A stretch of DNA of 64,000 nucleotides from JABMQW01 sp964439935 (GTDB lineage Bacteria; Fidelibacterota; Marinisomatia; Marinisomatales; TCS56): the NCBI GenBank assembly GCA_964439935.1, contig CAYTPW010000001.1:124001-188000 (forward strand). The letters are read 5' to 3'. The notes under the pieces were generated by a model that made no database searches, had not been told where the DNA came from, and worked only from the letters and a program-made list of their open reading frames with translations. The translations under genes were made by a program, and so were the position numbers. Below are positions 1-9,979 of the stretch, piece after piece; position 1 is the stretch's first letter; each line of letters opens with the position of its first letter.

Positions 1-1516
1 TGATCCCTGTTAGCTCAGAAAGATTTGCTCCTCCATTCAAACCTGAATCCTGCAATGCCAGGGAACAGGCAGTTATCATGTAGCGGGTAAGCGGGTCAAG
101 AAAGCGTTCATCTCTGTGGCTGGTAAAAGTCGAGAAATCATCTATCGTGACATATGCTGCGGATTCAGGTATCTCGAATCCATCTGTATTTAGATTCGTC
201 GGTTTCTGACGAGGTTTCTTTTCAAGCAGGACTTGATCCAGAGCGTTAAAACCGTAAGTGCTTACAGATCCTGTACCAAGTATGGGAATCCCCTTGATAG
301 ACGCAGGCTGCCAGGCGCCACGGAGTTCTTTGCTGACAATTAATGCAGCATTTGTGCCACCGAATCCGGAATTACAATTCAGGGCAGCATGGTAGGTATG
401 TGGCTGTGGTTTTGTGGTGGAAACAACCCACTTTGGGATCAGGCGTCGCGGTCTGGCGAAATGCATCGTTGTGGGAACAAAACCAGCATTCATACTGATA
501 AGTGTGATAATGGTCTCCACTATTCCTGCGGCTCCGCCGGTATGACCCATAAAGCTTTTGCTGGATGAAACAGGAATATTCTGACTTTGCTCGGTGAAAA
601 CATCCTTTATTCCCAGCCATTCGGATTGGTCATTTTCCAGGGTACCAGTTCCATGAACATTGATATATCCAATATCCTCAAGACCAATATCAGTATCTTT
701 CAGGGCAGCAGCGATGGCTCGTGAAACACCGCTTCCACGGGGGTCAGGAGATGTCGGATGGTAGGCATCTGTTCCAGTACCAAAACCTGCAATGGATCCA
801 AGAACCGAACCGTTATTGGTTCCATCAACAGGCTGTTTTTCAAGTACCAGGCAGCCGGCGCCTTCGCCAAGGTTCAGACCTACCGGTAACGAGAATGGTG
901 CGCAAGGTGCATCACTCATATTCCGAAGAGCGTAAAAACCAGCAAACATATGTTGGGTCAGCTCACCGGTGCCTCCCACCACAACGGCATCAAGGTAGCC
1001 ATGTTTTAATAGATCTTGGGCATAACCCAAAGCGTGATTCGACGATGCGCAGGCAGTGGAAATTGTTAAGGCCGGTCCTTTGATGTTCAGGCGCTCAGCC
1101 AGTTGGTGGGTCTGATGTTGCAGTTTAGCCACCAGTAGTGGAGAATTGTCTTCCAGGTTTTCATTAGCATGTTTAAATCCATCGTCCACAGACATTTTGC
1201 CAAGACAGATACCCAGGACCAGGCCAATCCTTTCCAGCTTATAATTCTGGAGCTGTGAACTGGAGATTGCCTCTCTGGCCGTCAGTAATGCCAGGGCTAT
1301 ACGTTGATCAAGTTCAGGAAATGCGTTTCCAAGTTTGGTCCAATCATCCGGCTCGAACATTGCGGCATATTTAGCACTGAATTCATCCGTTGCGAATCGT
1401 TTGATTTGCTTTATTCCATCGACCCCATTTATTAAAGCGGACTTTACTTCAGCAACATTTTTGCCAATTGGTGTGTATACACCCATACCAGTGATAGCCG
1501 TGTAATAATTACCCAC
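1..1516 (-). CDS. Tandem beta-ketoacyl synthase (FabF-like), 3' end beyond the window
   Basis: Thiolase-fold condensing enzyme that would elongate acyl or polyketide chains by decarboxylative Claisen condensation. Only a GTG start at 1516 is available, because an in-frame stop lies just upstream. The first KS domain is complete (about residues 1-400). It has the active-site Cys near residue 156 in STACASSNH, a His near 288 in VHGTGT, the Lys/His pair in SKSFMGHTGGAAG (His near 325), and the glycine-rich NSGFGGTNAA end. After a short linker the frame continues into what looks like a second KS N-terminus (GTGSVSTYGF, then DERFLDPLTRYMITACSLAL), cut by the window edge. Ordinary FabF has one KS domain of about 410 residues, so this is probably a fused KS-KS protein of a polyene or specialised-lipid pathway (inference). 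The Tat lipoprotein gene lies just upstream on the same strand. Confidence 0.85.
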   Translation of the reverse strand, partial: MGNYYTAITGMGVYTPIGKNVAEVKSALINGVDGIKQIKRFATDEFSAKYAAMFEPDDWTKLGNAFPELDQRIALALLTAREAISSSQLQNYKLERIGLVLGICLGKMSVDDGFKHANENLEDNSPLLVAKLQHQTHQLAERLNIKGPALTISTACASSNHALGYAQDLLKHGYLDAVVVGGTGELTQHMFAGFYALRNMSDAPCAPFSLPVGLNLGEGAGCLVLEKQPVDGTNNGSVLGSIAGFGTGTDAYHPTSPDPRGSGVSRAIAAALKDTDIGLEDIGYINVHGTGTLENDQSEWLGIKDVFTEQSQNIPVSSSKSFMGHTGGAAGIVETIITLISMNAGFVPTTMHFARPRRLIPKWVVSTTKPQPHTYHAALNCNSGFGGTNAALIVSKELRGAWQPASIKGIPILGTGSVSTYGFNALDQVLLEKKPRQKPTNLNTDGFEIPESAAYVTIDDFSTFTSHRDERFLDPLTRYMITACSLALQDSGLNGGANLSELTGI

Positions 1517-1560
1517 TGATCCAGCCTTTGGCTTTTTAATATATTAAAATATCAATGGGC

Positions 1561-2544
1561 TTAATCGTATTGGGACATTTTGACGGTTCCAACAAGAGAC
1601 ATGATAATGCCAACAATGACGATGATTGCGCCACCAGTCATACCCACAAAGAGACCCAATGCTCCGATACCTTCAAGTGCATCATCACTGGAACTCGCTA
1701 ATAAATAGCCTATTCCGAATTGAGCGATTCCCCAGATGACAGCATTATTGCCTCTTCTGGTGTATTCCTTCCAGCGCTCATATTCCCGCATTCGATAGAT
1801 GTCTGCCGGGGTTGATTGTAAAGAGTCGGCCGGCTGGGCCTGGAATGAAGTCCCACTGGACTCAACCTTAGTTCCAGCACTGCCCCACTCGCGGCGCTGA
1901 TCGGGAGTGACTTTCACTTTCTGGAAGGATTTATCGGTCAAGGTCACAAGTTCGTCAATGAAATCCGATGGATCCTGGTTCTCCAACCGCCAGACACATT
2001 TATTGAACAGTGCGTTGAAATGATCCAGTCGGCTGGCCGGGATATCGTTCTTGCGGGCGGCCTTATCAAATTCAACCTGAAAAGCGGTTAGGATCTCCGG
2101 ATGTTCTTTGATTGTTTCCTGAATTCCCTCCCGTTCCTCAGCAGACAGTTGTTCCAGATAGGTGGCGGAACTCAATACAGCACGGTCCATCACCGGTAAT
2201 GAATCAGTGATCATCTGCTGCATTGCTGGATGCTTCCGGTCTTCTTCAGGTAGATCACCAAAGGTACCAACAGCCATTAAACTAATGATAGATCCCTTGA
2301 TCATATAGGGATCGGACTTCCGCTTTTGTAGATATTCCTCAATCCGCTGCATACTACGGGATTCAGAGATCGTTTTGGTCTGCTTTTGGAAGGCTTTCAA
2401 TATCTTATCATGATACACAGTGTCGTTGAATTCACGATAACCCGCCCGGATCAGACTGCAAGAACCGATTGTCAAGCCAGCGGTGGACCCAGCCAATGCC
2501 AGGGTCATATCTTTAATGAATTTTCTGCGATCCAATGTGTTCAT
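1561..2544 (-). CDS. Tat-dependent lipoprotein with C-terminal membrane segment, function unknown
   Basis: The 327-residue product starts with a twin-arginine signal (RRKFIK, residues 6-11) followed by a hydrophobic stretch and a lipobox-like TIGSC with Cys29. This suggests export by Tat and lipid anchoring. Residues 40-220 are charged and helical without a motif I recognise. A strongly hydrophobic segment (about residues 285-318, glycine- and isoleucine-rich) sits near the C-terminus. A very good Shine-Dalgarno (AAGGAGG) lies just before the ATG at 2544. The ketoacyl synthase gene starts 45 bases downstream on the same strand, so the two may be co-transcribed. I do not recognise the family. 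Confidence 0.75.
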   Translation of the reverse strand: MNTLDRRKFIKDMTLALAGSTAGLTIGSCSLIRAGYREFNDTVYHDKILKAFQKQTKTISESRSMQRIEEYLQKRKSDPYMIKGSIISLMAVGTFGDLPEEDRKHPAMQQMITDSLPVMDRAVLSSATYLEQLSAEEREGIQETIKEHPEILTAFQVEFDKAARKNDIPASRLDHFNALFNKCVWRLENQDPSDFIDELVTLTDKSFQKVKVTPDQRREWGSAGTKVESSGTSFQAQPADSLQSTPADIYRMREYERWKEYTRRGNNAVIWGIAQFGIGYLLASSSDDALEGIGALGLFVGMTGGAIIVIVGIIMSLVGTVKMSQYD

Positions 2545-2855
2545 CTTGAACCTCCTTAAAAGATCTTGGTGATTGGATAAATTGTGTACGATATTCCCTG
2601 AACTGAAACAATTGTAGATCGATTGCTATTTGTATCTGGTATCGGGTGTATAATGGTAAGATGAACATATTCATATTTAGAATTGGATATGCTTCTCCAA
2701 AAGAAGCTGAATCAATCTATTCTTAAATTAGGAAATATTATCTAGACAACCAACTCGTACAAAAAACACCGAATTATAGCTATAAATAAATCATTTGATC
2801 TGAAAATGTCGATCGATCAAACGTATTTTTATTGATGCTATTAGAGGGAATAAAG
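2545..2855. other. Divergent intergenic region
   Basis: About 310 AT-rich bases between two divergent genes. They must hold both promoters. I see the Shine-Dalgarno of the minus-strand gene near 2550 but no convincing operator or RNA structure. Confidence 0.5.
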
Positions 2856-3749
2856 ATGAAAATCACAGGGGTAATTATAATTCTTGCAGCACTGACGTGG
2901 GGATGTGTAAATGAAACAGGCCCAGTTGATGATGACCTTATTGATGATCCATTAATTACCGCATATCTTTCGCTACCGGAGCGAACCGCCAGTGCGCTGC
3001 AGGGTAGCGAACTAGTAGAGGTGCTGAATCCCCTGGGGCTGAAGGAAAGGGAAGAGCGGATATTAACGGAGATTTTATCAGGTAACCTGCCGGATTTTAT
3101 ACGGCCATTGGTACCAGTTTCTGTTATTAAAACAATCGGCGTTTCAACTTATAATATTACTTATTACGTTACGGCCGAATATATGCTGTCAGGATCTGAC
3201 AGTGATTATTTTCTAATCCCGATGACGCCAATTCTGGCCCAGGAACTGGCTGATTCACTGGGTCTGAGCCTGATTACCCGGAAAATGGTCAATGACATCT
3301 GGTATGTGGCAGATCTGAAATTGGCTCCCAGCCCGATTCCGCCCAGTGCTGAAATGGTCACAATTCCCGTGTTTGCCGATCATAATTCAACGGTCCGGTC
3401 CCAGAGAATGGCTGCTATCAGTAATTATCCCCTGGGAGTGCTGATAGCCGGTCATAAAAAGGATGTTGTTCTGTCAAACCGCATACAAACAAATCAGAAT
3501 AAAGTTGTGATTTATGGCTGGCATCAACTGAACGGGCAACCAATCCAGCCGCTTTATTCCGGACATGTCAACTGGTATGCCGATTACAGTCACGGCATCC
3601 GGTTGGTACATTCCGAATGTGTTGTCAATGGGCGAAAGTATAGCATCAGTGATATACTAAGCGATCCTGAACTTTATGTTTTGTTAAGCGATGAAGAAGG
3701 TCCCATGTCAATGACTCGCTACCCAATCGATAAATCTTCATATCCATAA
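2856..3749 (+). CDS. Lipoprotein of unknown function
   Basis: I chose the ATG at 2856, preceded by GAGGGA, over a TTG eight codons upstream because it starts directly with a lipoprotein signal: MKITGVIII, a hydrophobic core, then LTWGC with the lipid-modified Cys. The mature protein (about 280 residues) has an acidic N-terminus (DDDLIDDP) and a C-terminal half with the segment HVNWYADYSHGIRL, which resembles a conserved motif of uncharacterised bacterial proteins. No catalytic motif is assigned. It stands alone, with divergent and long intergenic regions on both sides. Confidence 0.7.
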   Translation: MKITGVIIILAALTWGCVNETGPVDDDLIDDPLITAYLSLPERTASALQGSELVEVLNPLGLKEREERILTEILSGNLPDFIRPLVPVSVIKTIGVSTYNITYYVTAEYMLSGSDSDYFLIPMTPILAQELADSLGLSLITRKMVNDIWYVADLKLAPSPIPPSAEMVTIPVFADHNSTVRSQRMAAISNYPLGVLIAGHKKDVVLSNRIQTNQNKVVIYGWHQLNGQPIQPLYSGHVNWYADYSHGIRLVHSECVVNGRKYSISDILSDPELYVLLSDEEGPMSMTRYPIDKSSYP

Positions 3750-4113
3750 TGTAAAAATCGAATTGACTGGGCTGCCAAACGGCAATGAAACCTGGAATTG
3801 TTAATAAGTCTGAAAGCTGGATTGCTTAAAAAATCTGAGCTGTTGTAGTTCGAGAATCTTGTGCATGGTTTTTAGACATCCTCAAAGCTCATAGAAATAT
3901 CGAAACCCTTGTGAATAATAATGTTAGGCCAATGTTTCAGGCAGGTAAACGACCTTTAAATAGCTTGGGAATAGATGTCTGTAAACCTTAAATTCTTGCA
4001 TTAAACCTGATCAAAGAAACGGTATTGGATCGATGTATCGGGTTGAAAACTTTGGTGCAATATTGGCGGATTAGGTCGATGGATTTGGGAATTCAATTAG
4101 AGGAGTATTTATA
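3750..4113. other. Intergenic leader upstream of the TonB receptor
   Basis: About 360 bases without a credible reading frame. The only clear signal is the Shine-Dalgarno AGGAG at 4100-4104 before the receptor ATG. A receptor promoter is expected here but I cannot place it. Confidence 0.4.
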
Positions 4114-7100
4114 ATGATGCGAGCATTCAAGCTAATCTTCTTACTACTTTTCGCTACTACCTGCATATTTGCTCAAGGTGTCACTACTGCCGGTGTCAAT
4201 GGTATGATTACCAACCAGGCTGGTGAGGCTCTAGTAGGGGGTAATGTTGTAGCAACACATGTTCCAAGTGGTACAGTCTACGGCACCATGGTTGGGACTG
4301 AAGGATTTTTTACCATTCCTAATATGCGGGTAGGTGGACCCTATACCGTTAAAGCATCCTATATCGGTTATGCGGATTACATAGAAACTGATATCCATCT
4401 CGTCCTTGGATCGACTTACCGACTGACCATTCAATTGTTGGAAGAGGCAATCGAAATGGCAGCTGTAGAGGTAACCGGTGAGCAGGACGAAGTATTCAAT
4501 TCCGGTCGTACGGGGGCCGCGACCCAGATCAGCGGTGACCTGGTTTCGGAAATGCCTTCGATCCGGCGCAGTACCCGCGATCTAACCAGACTGGACCCGC
4601 GTAGTGACGGTAATTACAGCTTTGGTGGACGTAACTGGCTGTATAATAATATTTCACTGGATGGATCGTATTTCAATAATTCATTTGGTCTTGATGATCC
4701 AGCACCCGGTGGACAGGCCGGTGCCGAACCGGTTCCGTTTGATGCCATCGAGCAGGTACAAATATCAATTGCACCATTCGATGTCCGCGAAGGTGGCTTT
4801 ACCGGCGCTGGTATTAATATGGTGACCAAAAGCGGTTCCAATAAGTTTAGCGGTTCGGTGTACTCCTATACTCGCAGTGAAATGTTGCAGGGTAATTCAA
4901 TTGATGGTGAGGAAATCGTTGCCAATCCAGAGTTGTCCTTCCTGCAGTCCGGTGCAACAATCAGCGGACCGATCATCAAGGATAAACTATTCTTCTTTGC
5001 GAATTATGAAATGGAACAGCGCACCGATCCGGGTACCAATTTCATGGCTGATGATGACGGGACAATTACTGTAGGTGAAAGCCGGGTATCAACCACTACC
5101 ATGGAAGCAATCCGGCAGCGCATGATCGATGTCTATGATTATGATCCGGGCGAATATGATGGATATAATCATGAGACGAATAACAATAAATTATTGTTGA
5201 AATTGGACTGGAATATCAATAGCCAACATACTGCCTCATTCCGTTACAGCATGCTGGATGCGATCCGCGATCTGCCGCCCCATGGATTTGTCCTGAGCTT
5301 TAACAATACTGGACGCGGTCCTAACAGTAGCAGTCTGCCATTCCAGAATTCCGGCTATGCCATCAATAATGAACTGAATTCATTCGCTGGCGAAATAAAC
5401 AGTATTTTCGGTGGCAAAGCAGCCAACCGTTTCTTTGTCAGTTACAATCGCTTCCGGGATTTCAGACAGCCTTTCAGCGAAGATTTCCCAACGATTGAGA
5501 TCGGTGAAGATGGTGTTACGTACACTACTGTTGGTCATGAGCCCTTCTCGATTCATAACATCCTGGACCAGGATGTGACGCAGATTACCAACAATTTCAA
5601 CTATTTCATGGGCCGCCATACATTTACTGCCGGCATCAACTACGAACATTTTAAATTCTTTAATTCGTTTAATATTTTCCGGCATGGTTTGTTTATGGTG
5701 ACTGGTGATCTGGATTTACTCTTTCCCGGAGCAGGCTACCTGGATTTCCTGGGTGCCACGACCTATTCGTCATTGGATAATTTCTTTATCAGGACAGCTG
5801 ATCCTGATAGTGCTGATTACGTTGATTTCCGGAGTATGACTGGTGACGGACCGTATAAAGGTGAGATCATTGAAGTGGGACAATTAGCATTCTATGCCCA
5901 GGATGAATATACGGTTAGTGAAAACCTGAAAGTAATGGCTGGCCTACGGGTTGATATCCCCCGGTATATCACCGAGCCGGTAGCAAATCCATTTTCCACT
6001 GGATTAGATTCCCTGCTGGATGAAAACGACGATCTGGAGACAGTAGACCAGGCCAAACTGCCGGATGCAACACCATTGTTCTCACCCCGGGTCGGCTTTA
6101 ATTGGGATGTGAAAGGTGACCGCTCGCTGCAGTTACGCGGCGGAACTGGCATCTTTACCGGTCGACTGCCCTTCGTGTGGATCGGCAATGTGATTTCAAA
6201 CCCCGGTGCGAATCCTAATTTGTATGCCCCCGGTGGTTCCGTAAGTGCCGATGAAAATGAAACCGATAGTGGCGAAGGCAGGGACCAGGATGAAGGTGCC
6301 CCATCTGTGCTCCAACAGTCGTTCGACTTGAACGCTATGGTGGATGACTTCAAATGGCCCCAGGTCTGGACCACCGACCTGGCCCTGGATTTAGCCCTTC
6401 CAGCCAATATGACCGGTACATTTGAGATGGTTTACAGTAAGGATCTCAATGCCATTTACATGCGAAATGCCGATGTTCCCGTACAGGTGCGCTACCTGGA
6501 TGATGGTCGTCCGTACTATACCGATGCCGACGGTAATTTTGAATTGTATCCTGATGGTGGAGCCGGTGTATATGTGATCGATAATACCGACGAGGGTTAT
6601 AACCTAACCTTAACCGGTCAGTTGCGTAAATCATTACCTAATGGTCTTAACACCAGCATTGCCTATACCTATCTGGATGCCAAGAATAATCTGAAATCGA
6701 CCGAGATTGCCAGTGTGCTGTGGACAAGCCAACCGGTGCAGGGCGATCCCAACCAGCCGCAATTGAGCTGGTCGGAATTTGGTAACCGTCATCGCATCGT
6801 TGGAATGCTGGATTATCGTATGAACTGGACTAAGAAACAATCCACCAATTTCGCTGTTTTCTTTGAGATGGCCGAGGGTAACCGTTATGTCTATTCCGGC
6901 GGTAACCGTTACTCATTTATTTATTCCGGTGATGTCAATGGTGATGGCTACGGTGGAAATGACCTGATTTACATTCCTGAAGATGAGAATGACATCGTGC
7001 TGTCAGACCCCACCGAATGGGCCGCACTTGATGATTTTATCGAGCAAGATCCCTATCTAAGTGAGAATCGTGGCAAGATCGCAGAACGGCATGGTCTGGT

Positions 7101-7389
7101 GAATCCCTGGTTCACCAATATTGACTTGAAAATTCTACATGATTTCACCACCAGTTTCGGACGCTTCCAGTTCAATATTGATATCCTGAATTTTGCCAAT
7201 CTGATCAGTGACAAATGGGGTGTCAGGCAGGTTGCCAATTCATTGGCCCTGTCACCGCTTTCGCTGACTGGTTGGGATGCAAATGGAGAACCGATCTTGG
7301 ATTTCAACGGTGTCGAAGAAACATTCATGGATGATCCCGGTGAATATTCAGTCTGGCGGATCCAGTTCGGTATCAAATATATCTTTTAA
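4114..7389 (+). CDS. TonB-dependent receptor, Oar-like, with carboxypeptidase-regulatory domain
   Basis: Outer-membrane active transporter or adhesin-like receptor of 1091 residues. It has a Sec signal peptide (residues 1-21, ending IFAQ), a carboxypeptidase-regulatory-like beta-sandwich (about 25-110, with GTEGFFTIPNMRVGGPYTVKA), then a plug (about 120-240, with FGGRNWLYNNISLDG and GAGINMVTKSGSNKFSGS), and a long beta-barrel ending in an aromatic residue (KYIF). The plug/barrel layout is that of Oar/OmpA-related receptors rather than classical siderophore receptors. A Shine-Dalgarno AGGAG supports the start. It is followed by a strong intrinsic terminator, so it is probably monocistronic. 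The substrate is unknown. Confidence 0.9.
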   Translation: MMRAFKLIFLLLFATTCIFAQGVTTAGVNGMITNQAGEALVGGNVVATHVPSGTVYGTMVGTEGFFTIPNMRVGGPYTVKASYIGYADYIETDIHLVLGSTYRLTIQLLEEAIEMAAVEVTGEQDEVFNSGRTGAATQISGDLVSEMPSIRRSTRDLTRLDPRSDGNYSFGGRNWLYNNISLDGSYFNNSFGLDDPAPGGQAGAEPVPFDAIEQVQISIAPFDVREGGFTGAGINMVTKSGSNKFSGSVYSYTRSEMLQGNSIDGEEIVANPELSFLQSGATISGPIIKDKLFFFANYEMEQRTDPGTNFMADDDGTITVGESRVSTTTMEAIRQRMIDVYDYDPGEYDGYNHETNNNKLLLKLDWNINSQHTASFRYSMLDAIRDLPPHGFVLSFNNTGRGPNSSSLPFQNSGYAINNELNSFAGEINSIFGGKAANRFFVSYNRFRDFRQPFSEDFPTIEIGEDGVTYTTVGHEPFSIHNILDQDVTQITNNFNYFMGRHTFTAGINYEHFKFFNSFNIFRHGLFMVTGDLDLLFPGAGYLDFLGATTYSSLDNFFIRTADPDSADYVDFRSMTGDGPYKGEIIEVGQLAFYAQDEYTVSENLKVMAGLRVDIPRYITEPVANPFSTGLDSLLDENDDLETVDQAKLPDATPLFSPRVGFNWDVKGDRSLQLRGGTGIFTGRLPFVWIGNVISNPGANPNLYAPGGSVSADENETDSGEGRDQDEGAPSVLQQSFDLNAMVDDFKWPQVWTTDLALDLALPANMTGTFEMVYSKDLNAIYMRNADVPVQVRYLDDGRPYYTDADGNFELYPDGGAGVYVIDNTDEGYNLTLTGQLRKSLPNGLNTSIAYTYLDAKNNLKSTEIASVLWTSQPVQGDPNQPQLSWSEFGNRHRIVGMLDYRMNWTKKQSTNFAVFFEMAEGNRYVYSGGNRYSFIYSGDVNGDGYGGNDLIYIPEDENDIVLSDPTEWAALDDFIEQDPYLSENRGKIAERHGLVNPWFTNIDLKILHDFTTSFGRFQFNIDILNFANLISDKWGVRQVANSLALSPLSLTGWDANGEPILDFNGVEETFMDDPGEYSVWRIQFGIKYIF

Positions 7390-7420
7390 TTGATCTTCCA
7401 ATAGAGATTAAGAGTAGTAA

Positions 7421-7455
7421 AAGAAAGCCGGGTAAAACCGGCTTTCTTTTTTTTT
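7421..7455 (+). terminator. Rho-independent terminator of the TonB receptor gene
   Basis: Perfect 11-bp stem (AAGAAAGCCGG / CCGGCTTTCTT) with a 6-nt loop, followed by a run of T's. It lies 31 bases after the receptor stop codon. Confidence 0.93.
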
Positions 7456-7504
7456 CTAAACAATCCGGTAACTAATTTTAAACGATATCCAATCCACTGA
7501 TTAT

Positions 7505-8221
7505 ATGATGAACATAAATACTGATAGCGTAATCATCTGGGATTTTGACGGTACCCTGGTTGATACCAGCATCAAGAATTACCGGGTCACACAGCAAATT
7601 GTCACAAAAATCTCCGGTAAGCCGGTTCAATCTTTTCCGGCCCTGAATTCTTTGGTGGAATATAAGGCCGCGAATGCCCGTAGCCAGAACTGGCGCCTGT
7701 TATACAACAATGAATTCAGATTTAACAATCGGGAGATCGACCAGGCCGGCCGGCTCTGGACCGAATACCAATTGGCTGATGATATTAAACCCACGCTTTT
7801 GGATGGTATTGAAACTGCCCTCAAGCAATTGTGTGGTCTCAGCCAGGGGATTGTATCGCAGAATGGCAAAGACAACATAAAAGCAATACTAACCACGCTG
7901 GGAATTGTGCAGTATTTCAGTGCGATAATCGGTTATGAAGAGGTTGGGCTGGATAAGCAGAAACCGCACCCGGACGGATTTCTGGCCTGTCTGGATAGGT
8001 TGAGGACGGAGAGGACTACCAGGATTTACAGCATCGGTGATCATGAAACCGATGTGATAATTGCTAACAATGCCCGCCAGCACTTACAGCGGAATGATAG
8101 TGGGATCAATATAATTACTATTGGTATCATTTATGATCACCGATCCATTGGCTGGAAGAATATGCCCGACCACCTGGTTACCAGGCCGGAAGATATTGTG
8201 AAGATCATAAAAGGAAAATGA
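7505..8221 (+). CDS. HAD-superfamily phosphatase (phosphoglycolate phosphatase-like)
   Basis: Hydrolase of 238 residues expected to dephosphorylate a small phosphometabolite in the cytoplasm. Motif I is DFDGTLVDT (nucleophile Asp13, acid/base Asp15), motif II is the Ser in GIVSQNGKD, motif III the Lys in DKQKPHPDGF, and motif IV GDHETD binds Mg2+. A helical cap lies between motifs I and II. The layout fits the Gph/PGMB branch, but the substrate cannot be told from the sequence. The start is either of two adjacent ATGs (7505 or 7508), and no clear Shine-Dalgarno is visible. It stands alone downstream of a terminator. Confidence 0.85.
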   Translation: MMNINTDSVIIWDFDGTLVDTSIKNYRVTQQIVTKISGKPVQSFPALNSLVEYKAANARSQNWRLLYNNEFRFNNREIDQAGRLWTEYQLADDIKPTLLDGIETALKQLCGLSQGIVSQNGKDNIKAILTTLGIVQYFSAIIGYEEVGLDKQKPHPDGFLACLDRLRTERTTRIYSIGDHETDVIIANNARQHLQRNDSGINIITIGIIYDHRSIGWKNMPDHLVTRPEDIVKIIKGK

Positions 8222-8590
8222 TTAGTATTTTATACAACACCTGAATAAAACTGTTTACGATATAATAATGGCATGTAACTCAACGAATCCCTTGATAAAT
8301 CATTGCCTGTAGGCAGTTGACTCTTCACAGAAATTTGTTATATCAAGCAGTTGGACAGAGAGTGCAATAACAGCCTGGAAGCTACCATTGTATTCTCCAC
8401 AGAAACACATAACCGGGGATTATGTGGAGTAAGAATTAAAGAAGCAATTTCTGTTCTATTTGCATTACTTGTATTAACATTCCTGATAATCTAAATTAAG
8501 TGAAGCGTAATTGGTTTTTTATTCGGAGGTAATTATTTACATAATTTGCACTAAGCATGTGGTATTTGGTTATTGATTGGAAATTGTAAA
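8222..8590. other. Intergenic region with a leader related to that at 9766-9870
   Basis: About 370 bases without a gene. Its 3' part (about 8440-8540) resembles the region upstream of the next lipoprotein gene: AAGAAG, TCTATTTG, then GTAATTGG and GGAGGTAATTATTTA in the same order. In both copies the GGAGG motif is not followed closely by an ATG. Confidence 0.5.
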
Positions 8591-9730
8591 ATGATTCCAT
8601 TCCCCTCATCACCTAAACCCCGCACTTCTTTTATCCTAATTCTGATATCTTATATCTTGTTTACAGGTTGTCCTGAGGAACCGCCGGAAGGCGACCATTA
8701 TGATCCACGCAATGTAACCCGGATCGATGACCATCTAGAAGTTCAGCCTGAACTTGTGGTGGATTCAAAGGGCAACGTTCACCTAGTTTATCATGGTAGT
8801 ATCTTTGAAGAAGCACGTAATGTTTTTTACATTTCTAAAAACTTAATCAATGAGTGGTCTGAGCCAGTAAACTTGTCCAATAGTTTGAATAATTCTATCG
8901 CACCACAAATTGATGTCGATGCCCAAAATAGATTGCATGTAATATGGGAAGAAGACGGCGAGGGCGATGCCAGGACAATGTATACGATGAAAGAATCAGT
9001 CGAGGATTGGACAGAACCAATTTACATTACAAATGCTTATAATTTATTACCTCAAATTGGGATTGACGCACAAAGAACAGTGCATGTAGCTGGAGATGGA
9101 TTTCGTCTTCAGTACTTACAAAATATTGGCGGGGTATGGATGCCTTTGGAAAACCCTGATACTATTTCTATACTAAATCCCAATATGGTTGTGTCTGAAA
9201 ACGGGGATGTATTTATTGCTGCTGAAAGTGGTGATATGATAGAATTAGTTACCAGGTATAAAGAAACAGGTCAATGGGAAAGGGAATTTATTACCGATAG
9301 TTATGCTTATCCTTGGGTTGGGTCGGTTGCTGTCGATCCTTCCGGTATTATCTATGTGGCATGGACGGAAAAGTATACTGATCAGATTAAAATCCGTATG
9401 AAATATCCGGAAGGTTTCTGGTCAGAATTAGATAGTATTCCAGACATGGAAGGAGATCCATGGCGATCACAACTGGCCGTTGATGACAATGGACTCCACG
9501 TCATCTGGAATGCCAATACAGATGAGTGGGACTATGATATTTATGTACAAACCAGAACGCATGAAGGCTATTGGTTGGAAAGACAACAGCTTTCTTCAAC
9601 TCCAGAGGCCTCATTAGACCAAGGAGTTTACTTACAAGCTGGACTTATTCACATTGCTTGGGCAGAACATCTATCAGAATCAAAATATGGGAATTGGGAT
9701 ATCTATTATCAAGTGATTTCAACTGAATGA
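8591..9730 (+). CDS. Lipoprotein with beta-propeller/sialidase-like repeats
   Basis: The ATG at 8591 is preferred over a TTG six codons upstream. The product begins with a lipoprotein signal (hydrophobic SFILILISYI, then LFTGC) followed by a Pro-rich linker. The mature chain contains at least six repeats of the kind P-x-hydrophobic-x-V-D-x-x-G-x-hydrophobic-H-V-x-W (VVDSKGNVHLVYHG, DVDAQNRLHVIWEED, GIDAQRTVHVAG, AVDPSGIIYVAWTE, AVDDNGLHVIWNAN). This is typical of exo-sialidase/BNR-type propellers. No catalytic residues of a sialidase are evident, so a binding or structural surface role is more likely. The lipobox neighbourhood (ILFTGCP then PP) is shared with the next gene, suggesting a common origin. 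Confidence 0.8.
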   Translation: MIPFPSSPKPRTSFILILISYILFTGCPEEPPEGDHYDPRNVTRIDDHLEVQPELVVDSKGNVHLVYHGSIFEEARNVFYISKNLINEWSEPVNLSNSLNNSIAPQIDVDAQNRLHVIWEEDGEGDARTMYTMKESVEDWTEPIYITNAYNLLPQIGIDAQRTVHVAGDGFRLQYLQNIGGVWMPLENPDTISILNPNMVVSENGDVFIAAESGDMIELVTRYKETGQWEREFITDSYAYPWVGSVAVDPSGIIYVAWTEKYTDQIKIRMKYPEGFWSELDSIPDMEGDPWRSQLAVDDNGLHVIWNANTDEWDYDIYVQTRTHEGYWLERQQLSSTPEASLDQGVYLQAGLIHIAWAEHLSESKYGNWDIYYQVISTE

Positions 9731-9979
9731 AGGTGTTTGCAAAACCAGTGTTGTCGTGAACCGAAGAAGTAATTCCTGCTCTATTTGTATTCCTTGGATT
9801 TACAAGCACAACGATATATATTATATAAAGTGTAATTGGATTTTTATTGCTATTATAAATGGAGGTAATTATTTATTTGATTTTGGGAATAAACCGGATG
9901 TCATTGAAATGAGATCCATATATAATAAGATGAAATCGGCTATGACGCAGCACTTTTCAGCGCACCCTTAACCCCAGCC

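Noticed and set aside
721..1083. 120-codon plus-strand frame opposite the ketoacyl synthase
   Set aside because: The minus-strand frame carries all the KS motifs; this one has none.
5892..6407. 171-codon open frame on the minus strand
   Set aside because: Lies wholly antisense to the TonB receptor gene; no family pattern.
9756..9971. 71-codon open frame before the second propeller lipoprotein
   Set aside because: No ribosome site, odd composition, and it overlaps the leader that resembles the one upstream of the previous gene.
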